64,000 nucleotides of DNA from Odiellus spinosus (lineage: Eukaryota; Arthropoda; Arachnida; Opiliones; Phalangiidae). Made by a program: the position numbers and the translations under genes. The DNA lies in assembly GCA_963920705.1 (NCBI GenBank), contig OY987226.1:7132501-7196500 (forward strand). The letters run 5' to 3'. The notes under the pieces are model-generated. The model did not search any database. It saw only the letters and a program-made list of their open reading frames with translations, and was not told the DNA's origin. Position 1 is the first letter of the stretch. Each line of letters starts with the position of its first letter. Below, in pieces: positions 1-10,849 of this stretch.

Positions 1-167
1 GCAGGATGTGGAATGAGGAGAGAAGATATTTTACGGCGTCTCTCAGATTTTGAAGGAAAACTCCAGGCTAATATTATGTTTTTATAAGTCAAAGGAAGGT
101 GGAAAAATTAATTTAAACTAAATTCTTGTTTTACTCCATATTTATCTTACCAAAATAATAATTTGCT
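1..167. other. AT-rich leader, no gene seen
   Basis: AT-rich sequence before the first tandem array. I see no open frame or RNA motif in it. Confidence 0.5.
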
Positions 168-428
168 GATTAATTAGAGAAGTATTTAACACTTCTGATT
201 AATTAGAGAAGTATTTAACACTTCTGATTAATTAGAGAAGTATTTAACACTTCTGATTAATTAGAGAAGTATTTAACACTTCTGATTAATTAGAGAAGTA
301 TTTAACACTTCTGATTAATTAGAGAAGTATTTAACACTTCTGATTAATTAGAGAAGCATTTAACACTTCTGATTAATTAGAGAAGTATTTAACACTTCTG
401 ATTAATTAGAGAAGTATTTAACACTTCT
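168..428. repeat. 29-bp tandem repeat, 9 copies
   Basis: Exactly nine head-to-tail 29-bp units (261 bp). Each starts gattaattagagaag and ends aacacttct. Only one substitution is evident (gcattt for gtattt near 357). Every unit contains the inverted pair agaagt/acttct, so each can form a small hairpin. A decayed unit continues past 429, and looser versions of the gattaattagaga motif recur to about 590. Confidence 0.9.
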
Positions 429-1990
429 GATTAATCAGAGAAGTGTAAAGTAATGATTAATTAGAGAAAAATTAATGTAAATCAACAAATTTGACAATAA
501 AGTGTGCGAAGTAACCTCTTTTTCTGTATAATATGAAATTTTGATTAATAAGAGAAACACGCAGTATATAAAATATCTGAGCAATTAAGAGAAAATATTA
601 AATTAATAAATTTAGACTTGGTGTGTTAATTATTTATCTATTTATATTCACAATTTCCCCGATAATTTGCCAGAGATAAATAAATTATCCACGTTATCCA
701 TAATCAGAGATTAAATGTACAATTTATTCGAATTAATTGTGGATAGTTGACTGATTATATATTTAGACAATTTGTTCCAAATATTGACTCTGGCCAGCGA
801 ATCGAGGTATCATTAAAGACTTCAATATATTTATTTCTCGCTACCAGTTTAAATAATGTGTCGGATTAGAGTTTTCCTTTTAACATTTTTGGCAGCTTTA
901 TATAGAGATTCGGAGGAATTTGGAACCCGTTCATGACCCTTCCATACTTTAAAGGCGATTTATAGATTTATCCTTCAACGATCTTAAGGTTTCTCGCCAC
1001 CACCTCGAATTTTATAAAACGTGGAAAATAAAAATGGTTTTTTAAAATGAATGAACTTGGGCAAGTTTCTCTATAGATAGAGAAAATACTTCATGGTCGA
1101 CTATTTTACAAGGTTTATGTAAGACTTTTTAAAAAAGGGAAAAGAATCAATCAAAATGATATATTTTTCTGTTGAACCGATTTGGCGCAATTTACGGCAA
1201 ACAATATTTTTACCCGAATAACTGGCTTTAAGGAACTTTATTTAAAATCGTTAAATATTGGTATCTAGATTACGTAAAATACTTGAAACTAATTTGAGAA
1301 GAGATGGTGCGAACGTCGCAGTATGTTGACATAGGGAAGGGAGTATAGTTCATGGTTCAGTGTAGGACAAACTAGAGGACCCCAGATCGAAGTGCCAGGA
1401 ATTTTGGTGGGTCCCTCTACAGTATACATGGTCCACGGTTAAAACTTATAATCCTAGAGGAAGGTAGGGTCGGCGTAGGGGTTGGAGAGGACTTAAGAAA
1501 GAGAAATACGCCTAATTTCAAGATTTTACACCGTGACCTTGTATACCAAAACGGATACAGAGGTCACGGGTACGGGCAATGGGTTTTTAAATAAAAAAAA
1601 AATACTGAAGTCAATTTTTTTTCTTAGATGTTCAAGGCTCTTTCCAAACCATTAAACAAGAAACTGCTCTTACAGAAAAACCATAAAGTCGTCCCAGAAA
1701 ACTAAAAGGGGCTTCATCCTCTCAGCACGCGCGGACATCGGCTTAGAAAGCCATCGCTAATACCTTAATTTCGCCCTCGGCCGAAATTGGGGGGAGTAAA
1801 GCTTGAGAGGTATATAGATTATTTACTAAAGGTAGAGTGAAACTTTAAAGGGTAACCTGCAGAAGGGCACGTCATCGAAACGCCATCTTCTATGGGGAAA
1901 ATATTTTTCCTTAGCAAATTACTTCTCGGTCGCGAATAAAATTTTGATCACACTTTTGACCAGAGAAATTATAATTCCAACGACAATTTA
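429..1990. other. gene-free stretch with decayed repeat fragments
   Basis: Decayed 29-bp units run to about 590. At 503-540 is a short relative of the end of the 20.1-kb foldback element (gtgcgaagtaacctcttt). The rest to 1990 is AT-rich with no coding frame I can support. The stretch 1290-1560 is richer in G+C but matches nothing I recognise. Confidence 0.5.
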
Positions 1991-2336
1991 AAAAAGATTA
2001 TGGTTCCGCGTCGCATGATCACTGCCACTACCTTGTTTAGTCCGTCCCCCCATCCAGCGCCACCTCCCACACTTCCATCTCGAGATTGGTTCCACCTTGG
2101 AACGACTTCTTTCACTAGCACCTCTTATACCGAGGAATACTTTCTAGGGGGGAATATGCGACTAATCAGGTTAATCTCTCCACTTCCATGTTTCGTGTGT
2201 CGGCCATCTGAGACAACGGCGTTGCGGATCCGACAACGTGAAGATGGTGGACTAACGTGACCTTATCTAGCATTTGCGGTTCCATAATCTAGCTCCTCAG
2301 AAGCGAGGTTACAGGAGTGCGCCACTACTCCCAGCT
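1991..2336 (-). ncRNA. SRP (7SL)-like RNA, copy 1
   Basis: Read on the minus strand, the RNA begins GCTGGGAGTAGTGGCGCACT. It forms a GGAGTR/CACTCC hairpin, then the single-stranded TGTAA characteristic of the SRP Alu-domain U-turn, then a second hairpin closed by CCTC/GAGG. The next stretch, GATTATGG-AA-CCGC, pairs with GCGG-AA-CCATAATC at the 3' end, the position of SRP helix 5. The transcript ends in a TTTTTT run and has no internal T4. Its length of about 346 nt is near SRP RNA size. The open frame on the other strand here is not used. I could not find the S-domain motif bound by SRP54, so this may be a derived relative rather than the functional SRP RNA. Confidence 0.45.
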
Positions 2337-2359
2337 GCGAGACCATGGAGATTTCGCCA

Positions 2360-2390
2360 TTTTATTACGCAAGAGGTTGACAAAGATTAA
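2360..2390 (-). promoter_or_regulatory. external pol III-type promoter of RNA copy 1
   Basis: Read on the minus strand, a conserved block (TTTGTCAACCTCTTGCG) precedes a TAATAAAA TATA-like box about 30 bp upstream of the RNA start. Both occur at the same distances in copies 2 and 3. This is the PSE-plus-TATA layout known for pol III external promoters. PSE identity is inferred from position only. Confidence 0.4.
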
Positions 2391-3024
2391 TACCGGTTCT
2401 CTCGCTGTCTGTCTAGATCTATATCAAACTTTCTAAATTAAAAGAAAACTTTCAACTAGAATTCATTTTTAATTACAGTGTCATAATGACTATGGGGAGT
2501 GCAGTTATTCTATATATTTAATACATAAAGTGTGGTTATTTTCTTCTTTAGTTAGTTAATAAAATATTAATAGCTCAAATCATTTCTTACGACATAAGTA
2601 ATTAAATATGGCAACAATTTCATATTTTAAATATTAGAATACCTCGTCATATGATCACCGCCACTCGCTTGGTTGGTTAAAACAAAGTCGTTAATAGTTG
2701 AACATTGCAAGTAGTGGTCATATGCGCGAAATAAAGATATTATACTTTATACCAGAAGTAGATTACACTCTACTCCTGTCTATACGGTATAGATCTAAGA
2801 GATCCAATTTCAAATGAGCGACAATATGGCTTAGGTAAGGTTATGTTAGGTTAGTTTTTTATTTTAACAAAATCTTTCCGAACTCTGGGCACCTCTAGCG
2901 GAGTCTGCTGTCCCATTACTAAGTCCCTGGTGCGAATAGGTGTGTCTTTAGAATTACTGTGAGGAACTAAAGCGTATATACATGATTTAAAAAAAAAATG
3001 AGTTCATTTTTATATATTTTCAAA
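2391..3024. other. gene-free, fragments of neighbouring repeats
   Basis: Mostly AT-rich. A relic of the RNA 3' end (atgatcaccgccactcgctt) lies near 2652-2671. Sequence from about 2890 resembles the downstream flank of the second receptor near 23115-23230, so the receptor duplication extends past the stop codon. Confidence 0.5.
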
Positions 3025-4185
3025 TTATTGAATGCCTACGCTAAAGTTTCCAGCAAAAGGTGATAAAGGGACCGTTTTTTCAATTTGAATCATAGTTTGA
3101 ACGAAAATCAAATACGAAATGGCACCCATGATTACGCTACCAACGAAACTGAAGTTAATCGGGAAACATTTCCAAAAGGTTAGTTCCAAAATTCCACTGT
3201 TCATCTTAGCCATCAAATACACTTCAACGTTACTGGAGGATTGCAGTCTAATTGCGCGAATATGACAGGCGGTGACAAGTGTCTCACGACTGTTACTCAG
3301 TAAACACACGGATAAGAATAAAACGCCGCAACTTAACAATGGCTGGATTAAGGAAATAATCAATGCAAAAAGTGCGTAGGGAAGTGTACTATCACCATTC
3401 AAAATTTGAATAAATCTGAATATGAAATGTATTACGATATCCACCAGCCACAAAGACAAAATGTGTCTAGTTTTTTCGTCTAAACTTCGAACGTTTTCCA
3501 TCAATTCCGTGTGTTTTTGACCGATAATTTGGGGATCGCATTCGTTTTTCGATACCTGAATAGCGAGACGGTTAACTTTTGATCTTATCGTTTCAACCAC
3601 AAATCCTAACATCAGTTGCACGAGTGATATTAGAATCACAAGAAACTGATACGTTGCGTTTACCCAAAACATCGCGAGCCTTGGAAAAATTATGTTTGAT
3701 TGATGCAAAATCGTTGAATCAAATAACATATCGGTTATGAATTCGGTCATTTCCTTTTGGCCGTAAAAAAGTTTATGCACGGTTCTAACAAAGAAACAAA
3801 ACAAGTGGAACAGCGCGAACAAACTAATATATAAATTAAAAATCAAAGGTAGTCGATGAGGCGACGTAAGTTTCAAAATTTGCATTAAATTGTTAATAAA
3901 CGGTTGACTGAAAATCGCCAAGCACACGATGTACGCGCTTGAGATGAGCCTCATATTGTAGTATGTTGAAAGCAAAATTACGGAAGTAACAGAACTAGCG
4001 ACTTGGGTTAATACACGATAAAAGGTCAAACATATATTAAACAGGCAATAAGTCATCATTACAACTAATGTAACATACTGGCCGGGTGAAGACAGTTGGG
4101 GATGAAATAATCCCAAAATGTTCATAAATTTAAACAACAACTTAAAAAAAAAGTTATTTTTCATTATCTCTGGCATGTCCACCAT
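3025..4185 (-). CDS. chemoreceptor, gustatory-receptor-like 7TM protein (paralogue 1)
   Basis: Predicted membrane receptor of the arthropod gustatory/odorant receptor (7tm_7) superfamily; members are ligand-gated ion channels of sensory neurons. The frame encodes 386 residues from the first ATG, which is conserved in the paralogue as NMV[D/N]MPEI. The frame is open 14 codons further up, but only from a GTG, so I do not use it. Numbered from that GTG, hydrophobic segments lie near residues 51-73, 81-106, 126-147, 191-211, 257-273, 281-310 and 357-380. The last helix carries AISYLIFVQ, which fits the family's C-terminal TYhhhhhQF signature. A CAG acceptor-like site lies just upstream (TTATTTGCAG), so a 5' exon is possible; here a 17-bp insertion with a stop interrupts the segment that is open in the paralogue. 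The ligand is unknown. Confidence 0.8.
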   Translation of the reverse strand: MVDMPEIMKNNFFFKLLFKFMNILGLFHPQLSSPGQYVTLVVMMTYCLFNICLTFYRVLTQVASSVTSVILLSTYYNMRLISSAYIVCLAIFSQPFINNLMQILKLTSPHRLPLIFNLYISLFALFHLFCFFVRTVHKLFYGQKEMTEFITDMLFDSTILHQSNIIFPRLAMFWVNATYQFLVILISLVQLMLGFVVETIRSKVNRLAIQVSKNECDPQIIGQKHTELMENVRSLDEKTRHILSLWLVDIVIHFIFRFIQILNGDSTLPYALFALIISLIQPLLSCGVLFLSVCLLSNSRETLVTACHIRAIRLQSSSNVEVYLMAKMNSGILELTFWKCFPINFSFVGSVIMGAISYLIFVQTMIQIEKTVPLSPFAGNFSVGIQ

Positions 4186-4468
4186 ATTAGTATATTCAAA
4201 TTTTGTCTTAAAGTCTGCAAATAACACGGTATCTTTTTTACGAACGAATAGAATAAATGTGAATTCAATAGAATTTAGTGAAAGTAACTAAAAGAAGGAT
4301 CAATATGGATTCAAAGGGTGTTTCCTCTACACAAACAAGGTGATTTCATTAGAAATGTTAATAAATATTATTAGAGTAAATAAAAACCTTCCCTATAAGA
4401 ATATCGATCTGTAATGTTAAGCACACGAACACGAATCCTTGAGAAAAATATGGGGGAGAAAAAGCTTT

Positions 4469-4473
4469 GTAAT
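4469..4473. repeat. target-site duplication of the BEL/Pao element (left)
   Basis: gtaat abuts the LTR start and is repeated at 15175-15179 after the other LTR. Five bases is typical for BEL/Pao integration. Confidence 0.85.
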
Positions 4474-5136
4474 TGTGGAAATTCCTTATATTTTTTTTTT
4501 TGTCCTTTAAATTTTAACTAACCGAAATTTTTACTTTCTTTTTAATTACTCTTGGGAGAGCTACTTCTTCTTGATAAACCGACTGAAAAAATCTATCAAG
4601 TTTTACTTATATTTTGTTTTAAAATTATAACTTTATATCGAGGATATTGGTCGACCTAAAGCAATGTCCGAGGAATTTAGTCGAGACACTATATTTTATT
4701 TTACTTTTTTTTTATTTTTTGTTGAGAGCGAACTCTTCTCGTGGCGAGTAAGGAGCGATCTGAGTCTTTCTTTTTCTCAAATTTTTGACATACAAAACTT
4801 TCAAAAATCCTTTTTTTTTTTTTTACATATATATATATATATAGGGGCATGAAACGAGAGCTCGCTGAGGCTTCACCCCCTCTGACCATTTTCGGTGAAG
4901 CCCCCTCTCTTAACATTCCTAGAGAGGGGGTTTAACCAGGTAAAAGGGTACCAGTTTGAATGGATCTTAGGCGCCAGCGATCTCTCTCACGCGACAAAAG
5001 GCCCAAACCAACAATGTGGTTTTACGTTTTCCAATTTATTTTTATTTTCAGGGTTACATTATTTTTTTTAAAGGTGTACTGTTACTAATTTAATTATTTT
5101 AGATTTTATTTTCAAATTTTACTCATAGTTTTCACA
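4474..5136 (-). repeat. 3' LTR of the BEL/Pao element (663 bp)
   Basis: Matches 14511-15174 base for base as far as I compared. The visible differences are in a T run (14 versus 13) and an AT dinucleotide run (one unit shorter), which account for the 1-bp length difference. The small open frames inside are not genes. Confidence 0.92.
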
Positions 5137-5209
5137 CTGCCCCGGGTAATACGATAGTATTACCGAGCTTAATATTTTTATACATATTTTTTTTTTTTTT
5201 TTTTTTTTT

Positions 5210-7123
5210 TTACTCTTCTGAACTATTAATTTCTAACGCATAGAGAAGCTGAATGGGACGCCTTATCACATTTTGGTTGGCCATTTTTAGCGAACAAGAC
5301 CTAACTTTTTGGTCACGCCCTTCGTGAACTTCAGTAATTACCCCTAATTTCCAGAAGTGCTTTGGGACGTTTTCCTCGTGTACGATCATGACGTCACCAA
5401 TTTTAACCTTATCATTTCGCTTTGCGAGCTTCACGTGATGCGCGTTTCTTAACTCTAGGAGGTATTCCTCCCTCCATCTCTTAAATAGCCTCTCCATCAA
5501 ATTGGAGCGATAGCGAAGTCGTTTGGCAAATTCCGATTGCGTTTTGGGGATTTTAATTTCCGACATCCTTTGTGTTGGCAAACGAGTAATTCTTTTCCCG
5601 ATCAACATTTGGGAAGGTGATAACGGCTCTGGTTCATTTGCGTCGTTAAAAACATAACTTATAGGCCTCGAGTTTATAACGGCTTCGGTTTCTATTATGA
5701 CGGTTTCCATTTCTTGATACGTCAGAGACGCCTTGCCAAGGGTTTTTCTTAGAATTTGTTTCGTGGTTTTCACCATTCTTTCGTAGAATCCACCCGCCCA
5801 TGGTGTCTTTTCGATGATGTTCTTCCATGTTATGCCTTTGTTGCCGAAAAACTGTCGTACTTGATCGCAGTGGATGCTGTCCCAAATTTTACATAAATCT
5901 TTGTCGGCGCGCTTAAAAGTTTTCGCGTTGTCCGAATAGATGATAGCCGGGACGCCGCGCCTGGAAATCATTCTTCGCAATGATAAGAGAAACTCGTATG
6001 TGGTCAACGAGGGGACAAGTTCGAGATGTATTGCGCGTGTAACCGCGCATGTATATAAACAAATATAGCATTTTTCTGTTTCGATTCCAATTTTTACGAT
6101 TAAAGGGCCCGCGTAGTCTATTCCCACTACCGTGAATGGTTCGGTTTCGACTATACGGTCCCTAGGGAGAAAACCCGTTTCTTCTTGGCCATTTTTTGCT
6201 GTGGTTCGTTTACATTTCTTGCAGTTTCTAACAACATTTCGCGCTAATTGTCGGCCAGCTATTATCCAATAACGTTCTCGCGACTGAGTAGCCGTAGCTT
6301 GGATTCCACAGTGCAGAACCTCCTCATGGCTTCTCATCATAATTAATTTTGAAATTTCTTGTTTTTTCTTTAGAATTATTGGATGTTTTTTTTCGTAACT
6401 GAAATCTCCCTCTTCTAATCTTCCGCCGACACACAGAAGTCCTTGCTCGTCGATAAAAGGCTTGAAAGTGGCTATGTCCGAACTTTTCGGCAAGGGCTTC
6501 TTCTCTTTTAACGTTTTGATATCTTCTGAAAAGTCACTTCCCTGAATATCTTGAATAAATTTCACTTCAGCCTTCCACATTTCCTCAGCTGTGATCGGGC
6601 CATCTTGAATTTGCTTTTTTGCCGTTTTCCCAACGAATCTGTATACTAAAGCCAGAACTCGGAAGGCCTTGGTAATCGAACTAAATTTTTTGAGATCGAT
6701 TATATGTTGAACTCCTCCTTTTTCTTCAATGCAAACTGCCATTGTGATTATTTTTCTTTTTTCTCGTTCTGCTTCCTCACATTTTGCACCGCTTAGTTTT
6801 ATCGACGGCCACTCGGAACTTGCTTTTCTTAGCCAGGATGGACCTCCCAACCATAATTCGTTTTCGGTTATTTCCTTTGCGCTTGCCCCCCTGGAGGGGA
6901 GATCGGCCGGGTTTTGTGCTCCTGGACAATGGTTCCAATTTTGGGGCTCTACTAACTGCTGAATTTCCGCCACTCTGTTTTGGACAAATGGCTTCCAATT
7001 CTTAGACGGTCCCTTTATCCAGTGCATGGCGATAGTGGAATCTGTCCACATTTTGATTTCCATGTTTTCTTCAAATGCTTGTTTAACGTTTGAAACTAAT
7101 CTGGCGGCGAGTAGGCATCCCAT
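5210..7123 (-). CDS. pol: BEL/Pao polyprotein, downstream fragment: RNase H end, integrase, DUF5641-like
   Basis: This 637-residue open stretch is the continuation of the gag-pol frame that starts at 14425; its first Met is internal. The reading frame is open up to the insertion point at 7167. The RNase H remainder has a WTDS motif near residue 26. The integrase follows, with an HHCC zinc module (H..H then CKKC) around 265-305 and catalytic Asp in GIDYAGP near 332, Asp in YSDN near 395 and Glu in GGFYERM near 445. The C-terminal 70 residues fit the DUF5641 domain that ends many BEL/Pao polyproteins. Translation from the element's own start cannot reach this part because of the nested insert. 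Confidence 0.88.
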   Translation of the reverse strand: MGCLLAARLVSNVKQAFEENMEIKMWTDSTIAMHWIKGPSKNWKPFVQNRVAEIQQLVEPQNWNHCPGAQNPADLPSRGASAKEITENELWLGGPSWLRKASSEWPSIKLSGAKCEEAEREKRKIITMAVCIEEKGGVQHIIDLKKFSSITKAFRVLALVYRFVGKTAKKQIQDGPITAEEMWKAEVKFIQDIQGSDFSEDIKTLKEKKPLPKSSDIATFKPFIDEQGLLCVGGRLEEGDFSYEKKHPIILKKKQEISKLIMMRSHEEVLHCGIQATATQSRERYWIIAGRQLARNVVRNCKKCKRTTAKNGQEETGFLPRDRIVETEPFTVVGIDYAGPLIVKIGIETEKCYICLYTCAVTRAIHLELVPSLTTYEFLLSLRRMISRRGVPAIIYSDNAKTFKRADKDLCKIWDSIHCDQVRQFFGNKGITWKNIIEKTPWAGGFYERMVKTTKQILRKTLGKASLTYQEMETVIIETEAVINSRPISYVFNDANEPEPLSPSQMLIGKRITRLPTQRMSEIKIPKTQSEFAKRLRYRSNLMERLFKRWREEYLLELRNAHHVKLAKRNDKVKIGDVMIVHEENVPKHFWKLGVITEVHEGRDQKVRSCSLKMANQNVIRRPIQLLYALEINSSEE

Positions 7124-7167
7124 GAGTTCTAACCTTGGGAGCGTAATCTTCTTTAAAGGTGCAACCT

Positions 7168-7169
7168 TA
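7168..7169. repeat. TA target duplication of the nested element (left)
   Basis: TA occurs directly before cactgtaaaa and again at 10858-10859 after the right end. The uninterrupted site has a single TA. Confidence 0.8.
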
Positions 7170-8299
7170 CACTGTAAAAAATGAAGGTATTTTTGGGGTC
7201 GTTTTAAACGCCTTAAAAGGTACTTTTAATGGAAAAACACCTCAAGGTATTTATTAGTACTACCGATGGCGCTTAAACACACCCTAAGAATTTTTAAGGG
7301 TTCTTTTCAATACCATTAGGGTATTTTCGACTTCCGAAGGGTATTTAATGAGTAAAGAAGGTCTTTTTTAAAACCCCAAAAGGTATTATCGAACCAAGCT
7401 CGTGAAATTTTTTTCCTAAGCCTACTTTTGTCAAATTAGGCTTAACAATCGGAAACCCCGCGAAATGAAAACTACGCTGGAAATTTTATTTCAAAATCAT
7501 TGTAAGTCTTATTATACATATTGTTGATATTAATGTTTTATTGGGATCTTAATTGGAGAAAAGTAAAATATCTAATGTCATTAATAGAAGGTAAACTAAA
7601 ACAAGCGCCCCAAGGTTTAAATTGTATTTTTGTGGATACAAATGTTAACGCTCAGGAGACTAGAACCCAGCGAAATATCTCTAGCAACCTTGACGAGAGA
7701 ATAACGCTTGGTGCCGCGTCACTTTTTGGCGGAGGTGATATCTATCTCTGAGTGAGTAACAAACGAGTGGAAGCTTGTACCTAGCGCACAATAAGCGGTA
7801 AGCGCGTTAGAACGGGAAAACGGGCAGTCTCTTTCACCTCCCTCGTTTAAGTATTCTCTCTGTTTTTCTTGAGCCATCAATTTAGGCGCAAGCTTAACTT
7901 GTATTTAACTCTTTGAAATCGAAGGTTGCTGAAACGCAGATTGAAAGGTAGGCATATCTATTAATTTATATATGTTATAAATCTTCATGATTTTCCAAAT
8001 TTCAAGTTTCGAACATATGCAATAATTCCTTCACGAGTATGTTAGCTGCTTAGCATAATCCTATCAAGCTTAAGCCTTTGCTAGTTATTTCAACTTGAAG
8101 GAGTGAAGGACTCTTATTTTTTCAGGAACAAACTGAATGTGATTCTGATATAACAGAAAAGGGAAAGTTTATTCTGCCGATCACTGTCCTAAAAGATAGA
8201 ATAACATGGTATGGAGAAGGTTTTTAACAACCATTAGGTACGGTTTAAACATGATTTAAGTGGATAAACAGGAATCCTGATATGACAGCATAAGACACA

Positions 8300-8354
8300 C
8301 CTCAGAGTCGTTCAGTAACTGTCCCACACTCTAACCAACTGAGCTACCAAGGCC
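8300..8354 (-). other. tRNA-like fragment (A-box half only)
   Basis: On the minus strand the sequence starts GGCCTTGGTAGCTCAGTTGG and continues GTTAGAG. This matches a tRNA 5' half with a pol III A box (TRGCNNAGTNGG). No B box (GGTTCRANNCC) or 3' acceptor strand follows, so it is either a broken tRNA or the head of a tRNA-derived SINE. Confidence 0.45.
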
Positions 8355-9010
8355 TACACATGAGACTATTAACGGCAGAACAGAAGTGTTGGTCTAATCC
8401 AACAACAGGGCAAGAACCGACCTGTGGTTCCGACACGTAAAAGCAAGGATCGAATGGAGGAGGCTTTTAACAACCGTTGTTGTATTATACAGAGCAGTGG
8501 AGTGAAGAATTTTTCTTTATCAGGCTTACCGCAAAGGGAGGATGGGGTAGAAAGTGTTGACTGAAAATCACCATGAAAAAATAACACCACTGGTTTGAAA
8601 TTTTAACTGACACTGGCTGCCAGCGGTAGAAAATGCTTTGGCGAACAGAATTTTAGACAGAATATTTTGATTCACGTGACAATCGAACAATGATGAAGAA
8701 GATTAATTTAATTATGATAAAATCGATTAACACAGTTTAAACGCTTAATTCCATTTTAATAATTATAATTTAAATATAATCAAAAATAAATCTAATCGAT
8801 GAAGCTAATCCTAATCTAAATTAAAATTAATCACAATTTTACCAATAAAAGTGATTAAATTTATTTAAAGCTTTATGACTGATTGAAATTTATTGATGAT
8901 AGAATCAAATTAACTATGATTAGACCAATTATAATTAAAATGGATTTTTCATGGATTATTAATACTAGATCAGAATTTAATAATTACTGGATTAATTTCT
9001 CTTATTAATA

Positions 9011-9577
9011 ATTCGTATTAAATAATTAATAATTCGTATTAAATAATTAATAATTCGTATTAAATAATTAATAATTCGTATTAAATAATTAATAATTCGT
9101 ATTAAATAATTAATAATTCGTATTAAATAATTAATAATTCGTATTAAATAATTAATAATTCGTATTAAATAATTAATAATTCGTATTAAATAATTAATAA
9201 TTCGTATTAAATAATTAATAATTCGTATTAAATAATTAATAATTCGTATTAAATAATTAATAATTCGTATTAAATAATTAATAATTCGTATTAAATAATT
9301 AATAATTCGTATTAAATAATTAATAATTCGTATTAAATAATTAATAATTCGTATTAAATAATTAATAATTCGTATTAAATAATTAATAATTCGTATTAAA
9401 TAATTAATAATTCGTATTAAATAATTAATAATTCGTATTAAATAATTAATAATTCGTATTAAATAATTAATAATTCGTATTAAATAATTAATAATTCGTA
9501 TTAAATAATTAATAATTCGTATTAAATAATTAATAATTCGTATTAAATAATTAATAATTCGTATTAAATAATTAATA
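9011..9577. repeat. 21-bp satellite, 27 copies
   Basis: Twenty-seven perfect head-to-tail units of attcgtattaaataattaat plus a final a (567 bp). I saw no substitution in the array. It lies inside the nested element and consists almost entirely of A and T. Confidence 0.95.
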
Positions 9578-9578
9578 A

Positions 9579-9725
9579 TTCGTAATTGGTAATATTTAAT
9601 TCGTAATTGGTAATATTTAATTCGTAATTGGTAATATTTAATTCGTAATTGGTAATATTTAATTCGTAATTGGTAATATTTAATTCGTAATTGGTAATAT
9701 TTAATTCGTAATTGGTAATATTTAA
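9579..9725. repeat. second 21-bp satellite, 7 copies
   Basis: Seven units of ttcgtaattggtaatattta plus a (147 bp) follow directly on the first array. They keep the same 21-bp period and the attcgta core but have a different second half. Degenerate copies (attcatatttagtaataaat) trail off to about 9850. Confidence 0.92.
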
Positions 9726-10332
9726 TTCATATTTAGTAATAAATAATTCATAGTAATTTTATATAAATCATTATTCACAATTAGTATTTAATGGTTTATT
9801 ATTAGTAATTAAAGACTCATTATTAGTATTTAATGACTCATTATTAGTATTTAAAAATACGTTTGTTGTAAAAGGCCTTTTTGAAACCCATCTTTGTGGT
9901 AAATACTAAACCCATAAATTTGTGATTAAAACTAACGTATTCATATATTTGTGATAAAATTCCATTTCTCAAAATCCATAAAACCCATCTTTCTCAAAAT
10001 GCATAAACGTCTTATAAAAAGCTTTCTTTTCCAAATTAATCAACTTCTTTTAAAAAGCAAAATCATAAACTTGTTAAAAACCTCTTTTCAAACCCATAAC
10101 TTTGTACTAAAATTAAAGTTAACAAACTTGTAACCTCGTGAAAAACCAATTTCTCAAAGTGCATCAACTCGTGTTAAAACCTCTTTTTCAAATGCATGAA
10201 ACCATAATACAAATCTGGATTTATTTTGATTTTTAAATCATTGTGATGTATGATAACCCATTATTTTGTACAAATAAATCTTCCAGGTTTGCTACTATTT
10301 AAATAATGAAAGAAGTATCTTTTATTTTCCCG

Positions 10333-10760
10333 AAAAATACCTTATATGGTGCCAATTAGTACCTCTAATGGCCGAAAAGGTATTTCTTCATACCCCCAAA
10401 GCGAAATTTTGAAGTATGAAAAATACCTTATATGGTGCCAATTAGTACCTCTAATGGCCGAAAAGGTATTATTTCGTACCCCTAAAGTGAAGTTTTGAAG
10501 TCTGGATAAATACCTTATATGGTGCCAATTATTACCTCTAATGTCCGAAAAGGTATTATTTCGTACCCCTAAAGCGAAGTTTTGAAGTCTGGATAAATAC
10601 CATATATGGTACCAATTAGTACCCCTAATGACCCAAAAGGTCTTTTTTCGAACCCCAATAGTATTTTTTTGAAGTCTGAATAAATACCATATATGGTGCT
10701 AAATAGTACCCCAAAGGTCTTCATTAATACCCTTAATAGAAGGTATTTTATAATACCCCT
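10333..10760. repeat. 87-bp subterminal repeat, about 5 copies
   Basis: The anchor cc[t/a]tatatgg recurs at 10341, 10426, 10513, 10600 and 10687, a period of 85-87 bp. Units also share tagtaccyctaatg and aaaggt motifs. The left end of the nested element (7185-7390) carries related ggtattt and gacttc motifs in the opposite orientation, so the terminal inverted repeats are longer than the perfect 17-18 bp. Confidence 0.8.
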
Positions 10761-10849
10761 AAAGTAGGGTATTAATAAGTACCTAAAAGGGTGCGCCTGG
10801 GGTGGCAAGCAGAAATACCTTTAAAGGTATTTATCCGACCCTTTATTTT

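Noticed and set aside
168..428. CRISPR-like array
   Set aside because: Units are directly adjacent with no unique spacers, in a eukaryotic context. It is a plain tandem repeat.
1991..2260. Protein-coding gene in the 86-codon plus-strand frame (and the 104-codon relative at 15874)
   Set aside because: The frame is not kept in copies 3 and 4, and the opposite strand has a conserved RNA fold, promoter and terminator.
4664..4916. Small genes in both LTRs
   Set aside because: The frames are LTR sequence with T runs and AT runs; they have no family match and change with run length.
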